A stretch of DNA of 64,000 bases from Mytilus trossulus (lineage: Eukaryota > Mollusca > Bivalvia > Mytilida > Mytilidae), in assembly GCF_036588685.1 (NCBI RefSeq), contig NC_086383.1, positions 49,310,448 to 49,374,447 of the forward strand. Direction: 5' to 3'. Shown here piece after piece: positions 24,752-37,647 of the stretch. A program made the position numbers and the translations under genes. Positions within the stretch are counted from its first letter, which is position 1. Each line of letters begins with the position of its first letter. A model generated the notes under the pieces. It made no database searches. It saw only the letters and a list, made by a program, of their open reading frames with translations, and was not told the origin of the DNA.

Positions 24752-26642
24752 ATGAAAGTAATACTTATATTTGGAATGTTTGTGGGAACAGCTTTATGTA
24801 AGTATCTTAATTTGCAAAGCTTCTTTGGATATTTGAGGTAACACAGTTGTCTCCATCTTGTCTAATTTACTCGTAATTATTTATATAGAAATGGTTTCTG
24901 TTTTTCGTCAACTTATTGTACTGCTCCTTGGCATCGTCTTGCCGTTTTTTAGTAATGCAAAAATAATTATAAAAAATTCGAATCGCATTTGTCTAATTTT
25001 ACATTCATACTGTTGCATATATCATTGCATAAATGATTGAATTTGTTGTGTTGTTATTCTCCTAAAAATCTGTTATTCAGTTAAAAACAAAACCCTACAA
25101 TTTTATGAAATTGTTTGAATATGTTAATGATCTGTTTTAGGCTGTTCTAGTGATCAGTATACGTGTGAGGACGGAGAATGTATTCCAGGGAGTTGGCAGT
25201 GTGATTCCTATGTTGATTGTAGTAAGGGAGAGGATGACATGGGCTGCACAGGTAATAATGATCTATATGGTCTATTAAAGTTGGTACGGGAGTACAAGCG
25301 AAAATTGATTGAATTTGTTCCTACTTTGCAAAAATGTAGTATATATTGTGATATATTCAAATATATAAAAGAAACAAATAGCTCAACGACAACTTTTACA
25401 CACTACAGGTTGTTTTGTGAGGATAATGCAGGAAAAACATCATAACTGATTGATAGAAATGTGTGAAATATACGAGAAGACAGCTTGTGAAAATGTCTTC
25501 CTGTATTAACTTTTGCCGACTTAATTGAAAATCTAGACCTACTACTAACATTTGACAATCCGAGAGCCAAAAAAAACAAATACTACTTTAAGTGAAAATC
25601 ATTCCGGGCTGTTGTTTCATAAGCTTAACGATCTGATGTTAGGTTTCTTTACATCATCAGTTGTATAAATAAAGGCAACAGTATACACGGCCCTTAAAAT
25701 GAAATATGTGTATCGCGAAACATGTCACTCAGAATCTTGTTACATACATGACGTTACCACCTCATGTCAGGAATAGAGCACAGTACATATCAACATCATT
25801 TGCAAATATCAAAAGCCTCAAAATGTAGCAAACAATGTTAACTACAACATTAAAGTATAAAAATTATAAGAAATAAACTCTTTTCAAATTTAGTGCGTTC
25901 GAAGTTCTTATCGGGGTCTTTTACCAGAAACTCTCAAATCGAAACAATCAATTACCGATACTGATCACATCTAGCATTAATTCGTGTATCATTTAAAAAC
26001 GTGTTAAGTTGTATTAAATTGAAAATTGTTTATTTTGAAATGTCTACAGGTTGTGACAGTGATCGTTTCCACTGCTCTGATTTTCCTCTCTGTGTTAAAT
26101 GGTGGGGAGTATGTGACGGTATAGATGACTGTGGTGATAACTCAGACGAACGTGGCTGCGCTAACCTTTGCTGGTATGATTGTAAGTAAACTTATTTCCA
26201 CGAAGTCAGCATAAAATAACCATTTACGATTCGGGACCTACATATTTAGTAAAATCACAAAAATACTGAGTTCCGAAGAAAATTCAAAATGGAAAGTCCT
26301 AATTTCTTTGCTATAATTTTTGTTTTAAATGAAAACAATAACAAATGAACTTCATGAAAGATATAACCTTAATGATTTGTCAGTAAACTGTTGCGGTATT
26401 CCGAAATTATTGCCGTCTCCTGATTTTGTTGACTTAGTATTGTATTTATTTACATAGTGCCATACAGCAAACGCGGTTTAACCAGTTCTAGTGCTGAGAA
26501 AGTAGTATCCAGGGGTATCAATAAAAGAGGCAAAGTAGAAGCTGCAGGAACAAACATGCACAAAAAGGAAAATGAGGCACAGAAAATAGCTAATAAAATG
26601 GAAAAGCTCAGACTGCTTAGCAGAGGAAAAGATGGCAAATAA
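24752..26642 (+). CDS. LDLa gene B: secreted double-LDLa protein with cationic tail
   Basis: Coding exons are 24752-24797, 25141-25251, 26050-26181 and 26458-26642. Their lengths (46, 111, 132, 185 nt) and phases are identical to A and C, giving 157 residues. The signal peptide is MKVILIFGMFVGTALC. LDLa 1 spans C17-C51. LDLa 2 spans C54-C89 with [17 protein letters not shown], the calcium-binding signature. An extra Cys93 lies in ANLCW. The tail begins LPYSKRG at residue 97. KR pairs at 101-102 and 119-120 bracket a 16-residue segment. A predicted Lys-rich helix around residues 131-152 ([19 protein letters not shown]) precedes the terminal RGKDGK. A secreted, calcium-stabilised binding protein or peptide precursor is plausible. 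Function is unknown, and a mature-peptide role is inference. Confidence 0.87.
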
Positions 26643-27062
26643 ACATGGAAAAAAAACGGACGACTTTGCTAAAAAATTGGACTTGTCAACGGACTATGGT
26701 ATTTGCGTTATTTTGAAAAAATCATTTTTGATATTCTTTAGGGCTGTACTAATCTTGTCATAGCGTTGTTTGATCATTTCATGTTGTATTAATGTTAAAG
26801 TTTAATCTAACCCTTCTTTGGTAATATCTACCAAAACCTGCAGACAATATTTATTGATAATATATTTTCGTATTTTACACTCTTCAATGAAATATGAAAT
26901 ATAAAATGTAAGATATACCCTTTCCAATTTGTATCTTTGATTTAGAAACAAACATTTTATTGAATGTAGATTTATCTATATATTGTTTAGAGCGTTACAT
27001 ACGTATTTTGATGTTATTGCTATTAACAAAATCATTATTCATTCTAACTTCTGTCTTTTCTA

Positions 27063-27068
27063 AATAAA
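27063..27068 (+). other. Polyadenylation signal of LDLa gene B
   Basis: AATAAA in the context AATAAAATCTTTCTTGCAAA is conserved with copies A and C, about 420 nt after the stop codon. Confidence 0.7.
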
Positions 27069-27179
27069 ATCTTTCTTGCAAATGCATTGTATTTTTTTAG
27101 ATACTATTAATTAAGACGTCGTTAAATAGAACTGAAAACTCAGCAGCTTATGTAATATGTTTACAGTATAAAAATAATC

Positions 27180-27540
27180 ATACATGCAATGACTGCCAAT
27201 GAGATTGGTCTCCTCCATAGACCTCTTAACCAAATGACTTTAGAATTAGCATAGCTCACTGTACAACCTTCAACAATGATTTCATTCAATATCACATAGC
27301 AACATATCAGGGACCCAAAAGTAACAAGGGTAAAACAATGCAACGAAAAAAACAATGGCCAGATTTAGGAATAAAACAAAAAGACGAAACACAAAATATA
27401 TATCAGACAGAAAAATACAGAAGTTGTTGAGGTTCACATGGTTACGAGCGCCAAACATTCCCCTTATATGTGACAGTGGTGTTACAGCAAGTACACACAT
27501 AACTCTCAATCGATTAGAGTAAAGATTAACAAAATCGTAA
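27180..27540 (-). repeat. Dispersed repeat X-like copy downstream of gene B
   Basis: This is orthologous to the insertion at 17355-17820. It shares AATGACTGCCAATGAGATTG and GTTACGAGCGCCAAACATTC and is part of the duplicated unit. Confidence 0.6.
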
Positions 27541-27599
27541 GGGTTCCGCGGAACCTAGTGTCTCGCCTATTTCATCTGTTAATCGCAGACTCAACAAAA

Positions 27600-28105
27600 A
27601 TGAGGGAAAAAAATCATAAAAATATGCCTCTCGATACTATCTTTTGATTGTAAGAAGCTTCTATCCAAGTTTGATAAAAATCCAGGATAGTTTATGAAAA
27701 TTATAAATGTTATAAAAACATTAACTGCAGACTGTATGTAATGTTAAATTGAAGAAAATGTAAGTCCATTTATAAGTAAAATACGGAAAAAATGGATTTT
27801 GTTTTACAAAATTTACTTTTGGATACTATCTCATGATCAGAAACCAGCTTTTGTCCAAGTTTGGTACAGAGTGAATGTAAAGTTTTCTGGCAAAAAACAA
27901 CGTCCATTTATAAGTAAAATACGAAAAAATGGAATTCTATTTTTACAAAATTTACTAATAGATACTATTTTATCATCATAAACAAGTGTCGTAAAAATCC
28001 AGGATAGTTTAAGAAAGTTAATAAAGTTTCACTGACGCCGTCAGAATGTTTGATCGCTATGTCTCGCTTTTCGACTAATGTCGAAGGCTCGACACAAAGG
28101 TTTAA
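27600..28105. repeat. Repeat W, copy downstream of gene B
   Basis: It has the same internally repeated block as 17821-18357, ending GATCGCTATGTCTCGCTTTT and CGAAGGCTCGACA. Homology with the A flank stops here and the satellite array begins. Confidence 0.6.
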
Positions 28106-28836
28106 TAGTTATCAAAAGTACCAGGATTATAATTTTATACGCCAGACGCGCGTTTCGTCTACATAAGACTCATCAGTGACGCTCAGATCAAAATAGTTAA
28201 AAAAGCCAAATAAATACAAAGTTGAAGAGCATTGAGGACCCAAAATTCCAAAAAGTTGTGCCAAATACGGCTAAGGTTATCTACTCCTGGGGTAAGAAAA
28301 TCCTTAGTTTTTCGAAAAATTCTAAATTTTATAAACAGAAAATTTATAAAAATGACCATATAATTGATATTCATGTCAACACCGAAGTGCTGACTACTGG
28401 GCTGGTGATGCCCTCGGGGACGAAACGTCCACCAGCAGTGGCATCGACCCAGTGGTGTTAATAGTTATCAAAAGTACCAGGATTATAATTTTATACGCCA
28501 GACGCGCGTTTTGTCTACATAAGACTCATCAGTGACGCTCAGATCAAATAGTTAAAAAAGCCAAATAAATACAAAGTTGAAGAGCATTGAGGACCCAAAA
28601 TTCCAAAAAGTTGTGCCAAATACGGCTAAGGTTATCTTATCCTGGGGTAAGAAAATCCTTAGTTTTTCGAAAAATTCTAAATTTTATAAACAGAAAATTT
28701 ATAAAAATGACCATATAATTGATATTCATGTCAACACCGAAGTGCTGACTACTGGGCTGGTGATGCCCTCGGGGACGAAACGTCCACCAGCAGTGGCATC
28801 GACCCAGTGGTGTTAATAGTTATCAAAAGTACCAGG
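28106..28836 (+). repeat. Satellite array, left part (two 356-bp units)
   Basis: CCAGG landmarks lie at 28121, 28477 and 28832, so the period is 355-356 bp. The two units are almost identical. Each carries GCCAGACGCGCGTTT(C/T)GTCT, GCTCAGATCAAA, an AT-rich middle and GACGAAACGTCCACCAGCAG. Each contains the same 79-codon open frame. The array resumes at 33665 after the inserted element, so the original array held about five units. Confidence 0.9.
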
Positions 28837-29546
28837 CCACCGTTTCACAAAGCCTTCGTAAGTTTACGTGTCATCGTAAGCCCATCGTAAATAAATCGTA
28901 GGATTTACAGCCGTTTCACAAAGCCATCGTAAGTTAAGATGATCGTAAATAATGCGTTAATCCTATGCGTAACTTACTACAGCTATACCCAGTCGTAACT
29001 CCATCGTAGCTTTTCTCCGAAAATGAATTAATCCATTTAACCTGGCTGCAGCGTTCTTTATTCTTGGTCAAGATGCCTCAAATGTTAGAAGATGAAGAAG
29101 AATCGTCAATATTATAAAACTACACTTAATTAAAGTCTATTTTCGTTTGATTATTTGTATATGCAAGCAACTTTCATAATGCAATTTCCAAATCCTAGGT
29201 ATTTATAATCACTTTTACTCATCTTATTTCCTACCGGCGTCCGTCTTGACAATTTGATAAATAGGCTTTCTGTCACGTCCGCGTTCTGAAATCTATTTAT
29301 AATTATATCACTACAGACACAGTGGTAATCGATAAAACGTTTATAGAAGGATGTTTTATTCCCATTTTAAAGCTATGTGTACAATATAAATCTGAAATCT
29401 GTTTCACAGTCAAACCAGATAATAATTATTCTTTGTAATTTCGGCCAAAAAAGAAATGTATTTTTTAAAATAAGAATATCGCAATAAATATCTGACTGTA
29501 ATTAGTTTCGTGGTTAGATGGAACTTATTGCAGCTATTAAGATACA

Positions 29547-29787
29547 TATATGAGGCCCCTCATGGGGGGGGGGGTCCTAGTAATCACATAATCACCATTT
29601 GTTTGCCAATATAATCACATAATCATTAAATATTTGCTTATCTTTAGTAATCAAATAATCATAAACTAAAAATACAGTTATAGGTAATCAAATAATCATG
29701 AAATATTTGGCTTAATAATCAAATAATCATTAAAAAAACGGCCAAGTAATCACATAATCAAAAAACCCATGAGGGCCCTCATATATT
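29547..29787. mobile_element. Small nested MITE with AATCACATAATCA repeats
   Basis: The ends TATATGAGGCCCCTCATGGG and CCCATGAGGGCCCTCATATA are inverted. Between them lie a G-run and about eight copies of a TAATCA(C/A)ATAATCA motif. It is about 240 bp and non-coding. Confidence 0.65.
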
Positions 29788-31762
29788 ATATATGCCTTTC
29801 GAGTGACTATTTTTAGATCGAATTTAATGTAGATCATATATACCAAAACTAATAGAGGGTAAGCTGCAGATCAATAAGATTTTGTGTAGATGCGACATGT
29901 CTTCAAAAATTAATACAGTAGAAAAATAATTTGGAAGGGGGAGGGGAAGTTAAAGATTGAAAAGTAAAGCATTTTTTTTCTGTTTCCTTTATTATTTAAT
30001 AGATCGAAACAAGTGCCTGTGCACATCTCTCCTCGGTCCGTCTTCTTTTAAGCATATATGTTATTTAGGGAAAGAAAGACAATTATTCTATACACAATAG
30101 CCGTTTTAGCTATACAAAACAGTTGGACATGTAGGTTATACGTTAATAAAACAGCAATCAAATGACAAAGACGAACTAAGGACATCCAGAAGGCAACATA
30201 GTATAGTATAGTTTTCAACAATATAGATAGATGTCTATGTTACAGACCATATGAGTATTTGTACCGTACGCGTACTTTTTCAAAATACGCGGCATACGTC
30301 GGACTGTTCGCGTACGGTCTGTCAGATTTTAAGGTCAAGTTTTAATACAAATAAATATGTGACAGATCAACACGACATAAATCTCGAATTGATATAAAAA
30401 GTTCAATTGTAATTGGAATAAAAACTTATTGTTTTGACTATTTTAATAGGTCGCGTTAATTTAATATGGTAAGGGTCTGTATTTAGCATGAAATTCAATT
30501 TTGCTCACTGAATTGAAGCCGACAAAATGTGGATGAAAGGTTTTTAGAATATTTAGGATTTTTATCTAGAAAAAAGTCAAAACAGCTAGTGAGACAACAG
30601 GTCAATTTCTAGTTTTAATATAAAAATAAAATTTGATAGAAACGTTAACGATATAAAAAAAATAACAATAAATAGCAACTCTCCAAATAATGTAACAATC
30701 TAGGTAAAAAAGGAAGTAGTCTAAATGAAAAAAAAGTTAATAATTTAAAATTACCAATTTTTAAATACATAAACGCGTATTTCCCGCTTTACATAACACT
30801 ACAAGAAACTTTCCTAGGAGCCGTGGATTGCGAAATATCGTCTGCATATTTCTAAAATATTTACGTAAATTGATGGCGTCGTGTGTTAAAACATTTATCG
30901 GCCAATCAAATCGGTATATATTATTTAATATTCACGGTTGGGAACCCCTCTAATCCGAACTCCTGCGTCGTAAAAATTACATGCTTTGCATATTCTTTAG
31001 CTTTTTTGTACTTAGTAGGCAACCCTTTTTGTTGGTTGGTTGTATCATAATATTCTAATTCACCGACTTTTAAAAGAGACCACCAAAACTCTACTTGTGG
31101 ATACTCTTATGGTATTGAGCATCCTATCCCATGAATAAGCGCTTGAATACTAGTACCAGATATTTATTTGAAATAACCCAAGATATCTGAGTTTGTGAAT
31201 GAGGTTTACAGCATAGACGATAATGCCCCCCCCCCCAAAAAAAAAGAGAAAAAAGAGTGAGAATATAAAGTAAAGTTGACAAAATAACTATACTCTGCGT
31301 TTTCTGCATATATATACCAAATTAAATATTGATATACATATATCATTTGGAATGAAATGTTGGACTAGTCCTTATCAGAACTGGTTCACTGATTTTAGCC
31401 ATGCAAATTATGTTCATTAATAAGCATCAGTATTTTCGTCCACTATTCGAGACTTACATGTAGTTAATCTTAAATCCTTCTCCTACATTGTGTCAATAAT
31501 AATTACAACAATGAAATTCCGTGAAAGAGTTCCGACAAAAATAACCATTGACAACAAAAAGCTCTGTACAGCTGAAAAAAACAACATACAACAACTAGTC
31601 ATACAATCAAAGAGCTATAATTCTCGATTTTTGGAACGAAGCATGCAAACAAAGAACAGAAACAGTTGAAGAGCTATCAGACCAAATAGAACCTAATAAA
31701 TAGCCAAATCGTGCAGACGAAGATCAACTTTGTCTAATGGAGTTGAAACCTTATTAAAAAGA

Positions 31763-32235
31763 ATGTTTGGTATGATTGCCAATGAGACAACTTCCCACAA
31801 AATGACTCAAACATTAACAACTATAGATCACCGTACGACTTTCAACAATGATCCATACCGCATAGTCGGCTATAAAAGGCCCCGATAAGACTGTAAAACA
31901 ATTCAAACGAGAAAACTAACGGCCTTATTTATGTAAAAAAAAAATTAACGAAAAACAAATATGTAACACATAAACAAACGACAACCGCTGATTTACAGCC
32001 TCCTGACTAGGGACATGCACATTAAATAATGTGGTGGGGTTAAACATGTTACCGGGATCCCAACCCTCCCCCTAACCTGGCCCGGACAGTGGTACAACAG
32101 AACAACATAAGAACGAACTATAAAAATCAGTTGAAAAAGGCTTAACTCATCAGATGGACAAAAATACATGTGGACAAGGCCGGGTACTTATACATCCCGA
32201 CACTAAAAGTCACAATGAATAGATCTGAGAGTACT
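31763..32235 (-). repeat. Dispersed repeat X, near full-length copy nested in the 4.8-kb element
   Basis: It begins GGTATGATTGCCAATGAGAC and ends near GATCTGAGAGTACTTAGA. It is the reverse complement of the order seen at 1911-2502 and 18358-18915. Its position inside the inverted-repeat element shows it inserted later. Confidence 0.8.
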
Positions 32236-33664
32236 TAGATTCTTAATAATTTGAAACTTTATATTCTTTCGCCGGAATGATTCCTACGTCCTAAGTTTCA
32301 TATTTGAGAGATCCATTATTCATTCCAATTTAAAAAACAAAAAACAACAAAAAATATATTTTATATATAGATCTGGAAGACGAATGCTTTTTTAGGGGTT
32401 GGGGAAAACCTATTTTTCTTTCACTACAAATAAAAGTTAAAAAAATTAAAATTAAAATCCTCCAAAACGATTTTTTTGATAAGCATTTTTTTTTCTATAT
32501 TGGGCTATCAATAATAAATATAATCTGTTCTGATGATAAAAATTTTACTTTGTCAGATTCCAGATAACTCTTAATGTCGGATAACTAATAATGCTGTACA
32601 TGTTATAAAACTTTATGCTCAGCGCTAGCTTCTCGTTACTTTTTCCTCATATATTACAAACTAGATAAGATCAGATATATTTAATTTCATCTAATCTACT
32701 GCTTAAATTGTTACAAGTAAGCTAAGTTAAAATATTTATATTTTTCTGTGTTTTGTTTCAATCAAACATTTAACAAAATTGATAAATGGTTTAATTTGTG
32801 TAGTGCAAATTCTAAAGGGACACATAATTTAAAGTATAAGCATATTTTTAATGTTGAAAAGGTAGAGAATGGCTAAAAGAATTACAGACCAAAGAAATGC
32901 GCCCCTCCCCTTTTTCGTTGCCCCTTATCTAAAACCCTCACTGTGTCGGACAGTTTCGTTGAATATATTTGACTGTTTTTGTCTCCAAAAGGAATATTGG
33001 TACAAAGTGTTTGTAATATATGTATTTTAAATTACTGACAAGGTGAACACAAAGAAAAATATTGCTTGACTCACGGCAAAGTTTGCTATGTATTCTAAAC
33101 AAATTAAAATCGTAAAAAAATCATTTGTGTTTAATCCATTCAATAATGAAAAAGAACCTCACTAAAAATATGGCCAAATAAACAATTAAACTTCAGACAT
33201 TTCTGCATCTTATGGTATTGATTTTATAAAAATCACTCATAGACTTACTTGGTAATTTTTATTTTGAAAAATACCGATTTTAGTTCAATGATCGGACATT
33301 TTATGAGTGGGAATTCACTTTTGTCCTATGACTGTAAGCGTCATTTATCTTGAATTAATATTGAAAACGGACTAAAATTCTTTAGTTGGTATACAAATAT
33401 CGCCATAATTCGCCATCCATAATAAGTATTTAAGAAAATGTTTATTTGGCACGCCATACTCGATAAAAGTGCGGACGTGAAAGAAAGCACTCTTCTCGGT
33501 TTACGATACACTTACGATGATAAACACGACGTAACTTGCGATCAACTTAGTAGTTCTCTACGATGCCTTTGTGAAACACACGTAACGGGAACGTAGAACC
33601 ACACGTAAACCGATCGTAAACTGATACGATCATCGTAAGTTAAGAAGGCTTTGTGAAACGGTGG

Positions 33665-34662
33665 CCAGGATTATAATTTTATACGCCAGACGCGCGTTTC
33701 GTCTACATAAGACTCATCAGTGACGCTCAGATCAAAATAGCTAAAAAAGCCAAATAAATACAAAGTTGAAGAGCATTGAGGACCCAAAATTCCAAAAAGT
33801 TGTGCCAAATACGGCTAAGTTTATCTACTCCTGGGGTAAGAAAATCCTTAGTTTTTCGAAAAATTCTAAATTTTATAAACAGAAAATTTATCAAAATGAC
33901 CATATAATTGATATTCATGTCAACACCGAAGTGCTGACTACTTGGCTGGTGATGCCCTCGGGGACGAAACGTCCACCAGCAGTGGCATCGACCCAGTGGT
34001 GTTAATAGTTATCAAAAGTACCAGGATTATAATTTTATACGCCAGACGCGCGTTTCGTCTACATAAGACTCATCAGTGACGCTCAGATCAAAATAGTTAA
34101 AAAAGCCAAATAAATACAAAGTTCAAGAGCATTGAGGACCCAAAATTCCAAAAAGTTGTGCCAAATACGGCTAAGGTTATCTACTCCTGGGGTAAGAAAA
34201 TCCTTAGTTTTTCGAAAAATTCTAAATTTTATAAACAGAAAATTTATAAAAATTACCATATAATTGATATTCATGTCAACACCGAAGTGCTGACTACTGG
34301 GCTGGTGATGCCCTCGGGGACGAAACGTCCACCAGCAGTGGCATCGACCCAGTGGTGTTAATAGTTATCAAAAGTACCAGGATTATAATTTTATACGCCA
34401 GACGCGCGTTTCGTCTACATAAGACTCATCAGTGACGCTCAGATCAAAATAGTTAAAAAAGCCAAATAAATACAAAGTTGAAGAGCATTGAGGACCCAAA
34501 ATTCCAAAAAGTTGTGCCAAATACGGCTAAGGTTATCTATTCCTGGGGTAAGAAAATCCTTAGTTTTTCGAAAAATTCTAAATTTTATAAACAGAAAATT
34601 TATAAAAATTACCATATAATTGATATTCATGTCAACACCGAAGTGCTGACTACTGGGCTGGT
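33665..34662 (+). repeat. Satellite array, right part (about three 356-bp units)
   Basis: CCAGG landmarks lie at 33665, 34021 and 34377. Units are nearly identical to each other and to 28121-28836. The last unit is cut at GGGCTGGTGATGC, where sequence homologous to the B-block flank (AAGTTTCTTCTGTATCTACA) starts. Confidence 0.9.
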
Positions 34663-34671
34663 GATGCTTTT

Positions 34672-36907
34672 TAAGTTTCTTCTGTATCTACAACCATTAA
34701 TATTCATGTGTGTATAGCAATAATATTTCTGATTATTTCATTTACAAATTCAAAATTGTTACCGATAAAACAATATACAAAGATATAATTACAGTGTTAA
34801 GTTGTATCATTTTACAACTATCTGTTTATTTTAGGCATCTAAATGTTTACTCTGATCTTATCAAAATTGCCGGGCTCGATTATCAACAACATTTGACCTT
34901 GACCTTATTTTCTAGGGAACTCAAATAAATAGACAATAGGTTTATACGGCTTACGGTTAATGAGTCACAATAACATATCGGCAAAAGGAATACAACTCTT
35001 GAAACATTCCACCGGATTGCTTTGATTCATATAAAAAAAAAAACTGAGGGTGTAACCAATAATTAGGAAAAATAATTTTGTCGTTATCTTTTGGGGTAAC
35101 AGAGGAGACATACTTATAAGAAAAAACAGAGTTTGAGGAGATCAATCTTACAAAACAAGTCGTTGGCTAAACGAGATAAGTTTTAAAGTTCAGAAACTCT
35201 CGGTATAAAATTCAATATATTCAAGTGACATCTTGCATAACATCGCAAGAAAAGGGTTAGTCCGAAGGAGAAATTGTCAGAAGGTGTTGTTCAGTATACT
35301 TGTAAATTACACACTTAACATAAACAAAATTTTTATAACTGTCGTCATCTTTTAAAATGTTAAAATTAATTGTAAAGAAAAATATTTTAAATGTACTCCT
35401 TTTTTCTTTTTTTGGTCTTTTTTTTTTGCAAGGTCGTTATTAGTTTATTTTCAACTTCTAATCTTGAGTTATAGTTATTTATATCTCTAAGTATAGCTCA
35501 AAATATGGAAATGTGAAAACACGTTGAAAACTTGTACGTAAATGTTTTTTTTTATTTGAACGCTTTAATACTCGAATCAAATAATAGATTTAACAATTTT
35601 CTGTTTCTATCCCTTTGATTTATCAATAAAACAATTATAGGAGACATAAGAAACATGGTTCAAGGTCATATGTGTATGATGGTGTGAATTGTATAGTCTT
35701 TCAATATAAAAGAATTGGTCAAAACAAAAAGATTGACGAAAATGACACCACAATAACAGAAGAAAAAATACATAAATACCCGCATCGCTTCAAAATTATT
35801 TGTACAAAATCTTTTAACAAAGTACGTTATTAGATCCGATTGAATGTGTGTAGATATCAAAAATATTTAGAAATTTTGTAAATTTACACAAAGGGTAACA
35901 TATATCGCAATATAGTTCGCACACATAAACAAATCGACATACTAGTGTTGATATGTATAATTGCAGTATATGAATTTTATCAATTTAAACATACAAATCA
36001 ATGAACTAAAATTTTAAGAACAATTACCCTTTAAAAGATGATTCAAAATTTTGAACACTTGATAAATTGGTATTAATGATGATGTATTGTCTTAAAATAT
36101 AACATACACTAGTTACTAGTATAGTGTTCACTCTTCTCGCGGATATTTATTCAGCTATAGAAATCAAGCACGGACATCATACCGACATTATCGTCAATAG
36201 AATTTAATAAAGCAGACATGATATTTAGTTCAAAGTGAGTAATTAAAAACAAATACATGACAAAAACAAGAAACACATTCAACTTAAGTTTGTTCTTTTA
36301 CATTTCTCGATGATTTAGATGGCAATAGTCCTGTTGAAAGGATACATATAAGATTGGGGAAAGTAGGAACTAGTTTATAAAACAGAGGTGTTTATAACCT
36401 GTTTTTTTTTATTTTCATATTTTTAGCGATTAGTCAGAAGGCAATATGATAAAATATACTAGCAAGTGGGAAATAAAAATGAATCACTATGCCAAAGACA
36501 GAACAAACATAATAATGTGTCATAAAGTACTAGCAATTTTGAATGCTAAACACTGTTTTGTTTGCTCTTACAATACTGAATAATTCCTGGATTTTCATAA
36601 ATATTTTCGAAACAAATGATTATTTAAGCGAGCATAGTTTAACCCTTCTTTCAACATAGTTATCTGACAAATATTTACTTGTATGCATTTATGTTTACGG
36701 TCAATTGTCAAGTATTATAGACTCTGCATGCGTTGTCATGGTTGCGAACGAAAAGCATATGGTAGATTCAACTCCTCCACAATTTGACTGTTTACCAATA
36801 AAGGTTTCTGAACCACATGAAAAAAAGAATATTCTATACCAAACAACATGTTCAAAAACACACACACAAACGAAACGAAGAATACTCCATACTGAATAAC
36901 ATGTTTT

Positions 36908-36951
<44 letters not shown>

Positions 36952-37640
36952 CAGCAACAACAACAACAACAACAACATCAACAACAAACAGAATAAATTG
37001 AAAAAGGAAGTTGTATCAATGGATGACTACTCTTTTTGTCAGGATTTAAAATTGGTCTTGTTCTGATTTATTTATCTTAGATAAACTGAAACGTAGTTTA
37101 TAAAAGCAAATTAAGGGTATACACCAATGACACAGCAAGGTTAAAACATCATTGTAATTTAGGTATACGAATGTTGTCCTATTGAAATTTGTTATGACAC
37201 GACTATTTTTTATAATTAATTTGACTTAAGTAATAAATATCTGTCTCATGCGAAGCTCTGATTGCTTCGTTTGTTCTTCTTATCAGATTTCTTTTAATTG
37301 AGTACTGAATTTTCAAATGATTTGGCCGCGGGCGTCACTGAGTAGATAATTATTGTCAGATGCGCAGTAAGTATTGGCACTCGTAATGATATTCTAATCA
37401 TGTTAAACACACGTTACTTCGAATTCCTACTCAGTAATGTATACTTCAATTGCATGTCTTAGCTCTCATAAATTTCTTTGAAGATTTATAATTCCCAAGC
37501 TTAAAACATATCGAATTAAGTATTTGATATAAAAGTCTGAAGATAGCAAATATTTAATATGTAAACAGGTATCTGTAAATAAATGTAAAAAATGTGCATT
37601 CAGCATTTGTTTTGTTAAAACATTAATTGAAAAATTGCGA
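34672..37640. other. Upstream flank of LDLa gene C (duplicated DNA, no gene)
   Basis: It aligns with 18921-19080 and 20437-23930 in the B block, lacking the reverse satellite array. It contains only the (CA)n/(CAA)n tract and no supported exon. Confidence 0.65.
36909..36984. repeat. (CA)n then (CAA)n microsatellite
   Basis: About twenty CA repeats run directly into about ten ACA/CAA units. Long antisense open frames over it (poly-CV and poly-L) are artefacts of the repeat. Confidence 0.95.
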
Positions 37641-37647
37641 CTTATTA

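Larger units (their letters stand above)
28837..33664. mobile_element. 4.83-kb element with terminal inverted repeats inserted in the satellite
   Basis: The left terminus CCACCGTTTCACAAAGCCTT + C is perfectly matched by the inverse right terminus ending at 33664. Both are flanked by CCAGG (28832-28836 and 33665-33669), present once at the uninterrupted unit junctions, so it is a 5-bp target duplication. Subterminal ATCGTAAG-type motifs are repeated inside both ends, and an internal copy of CGTTTCACAAAGCCATCGTA starts near 28913. No ORF over about 61 codons is present, so no transposase is encoded. Two smaller elements are nested inside (29547-29787 and 31763-32235). It is probably a non-autonomous or decayed cut-and-paste transposon; the superfamily is not determined. 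Confidence 0.85.

Noticed and set aside
26001-26189. LDLa exon read straight through into CWYDCK and a stop (also 40561-40758)
   Set aside because: The last residues come from the GTAAGT donor and intron; the spliced frame to the next exon is conserved in three genes.
28837-33664. Classification of the 4.8-kb element as Transib (RAG-related)
   Set aside because: The 5-bp CCAGG duplication is GC-rich as Transib prefers, but the termini start CCACCGTTT rather than the CACNNTG-type heptamer and no transposase is present.
36701-36987. Antisense ORFs of 82 and 83 codons
   Set aside because: They are produced by the (CA)n/(CAA)n microsatellite.
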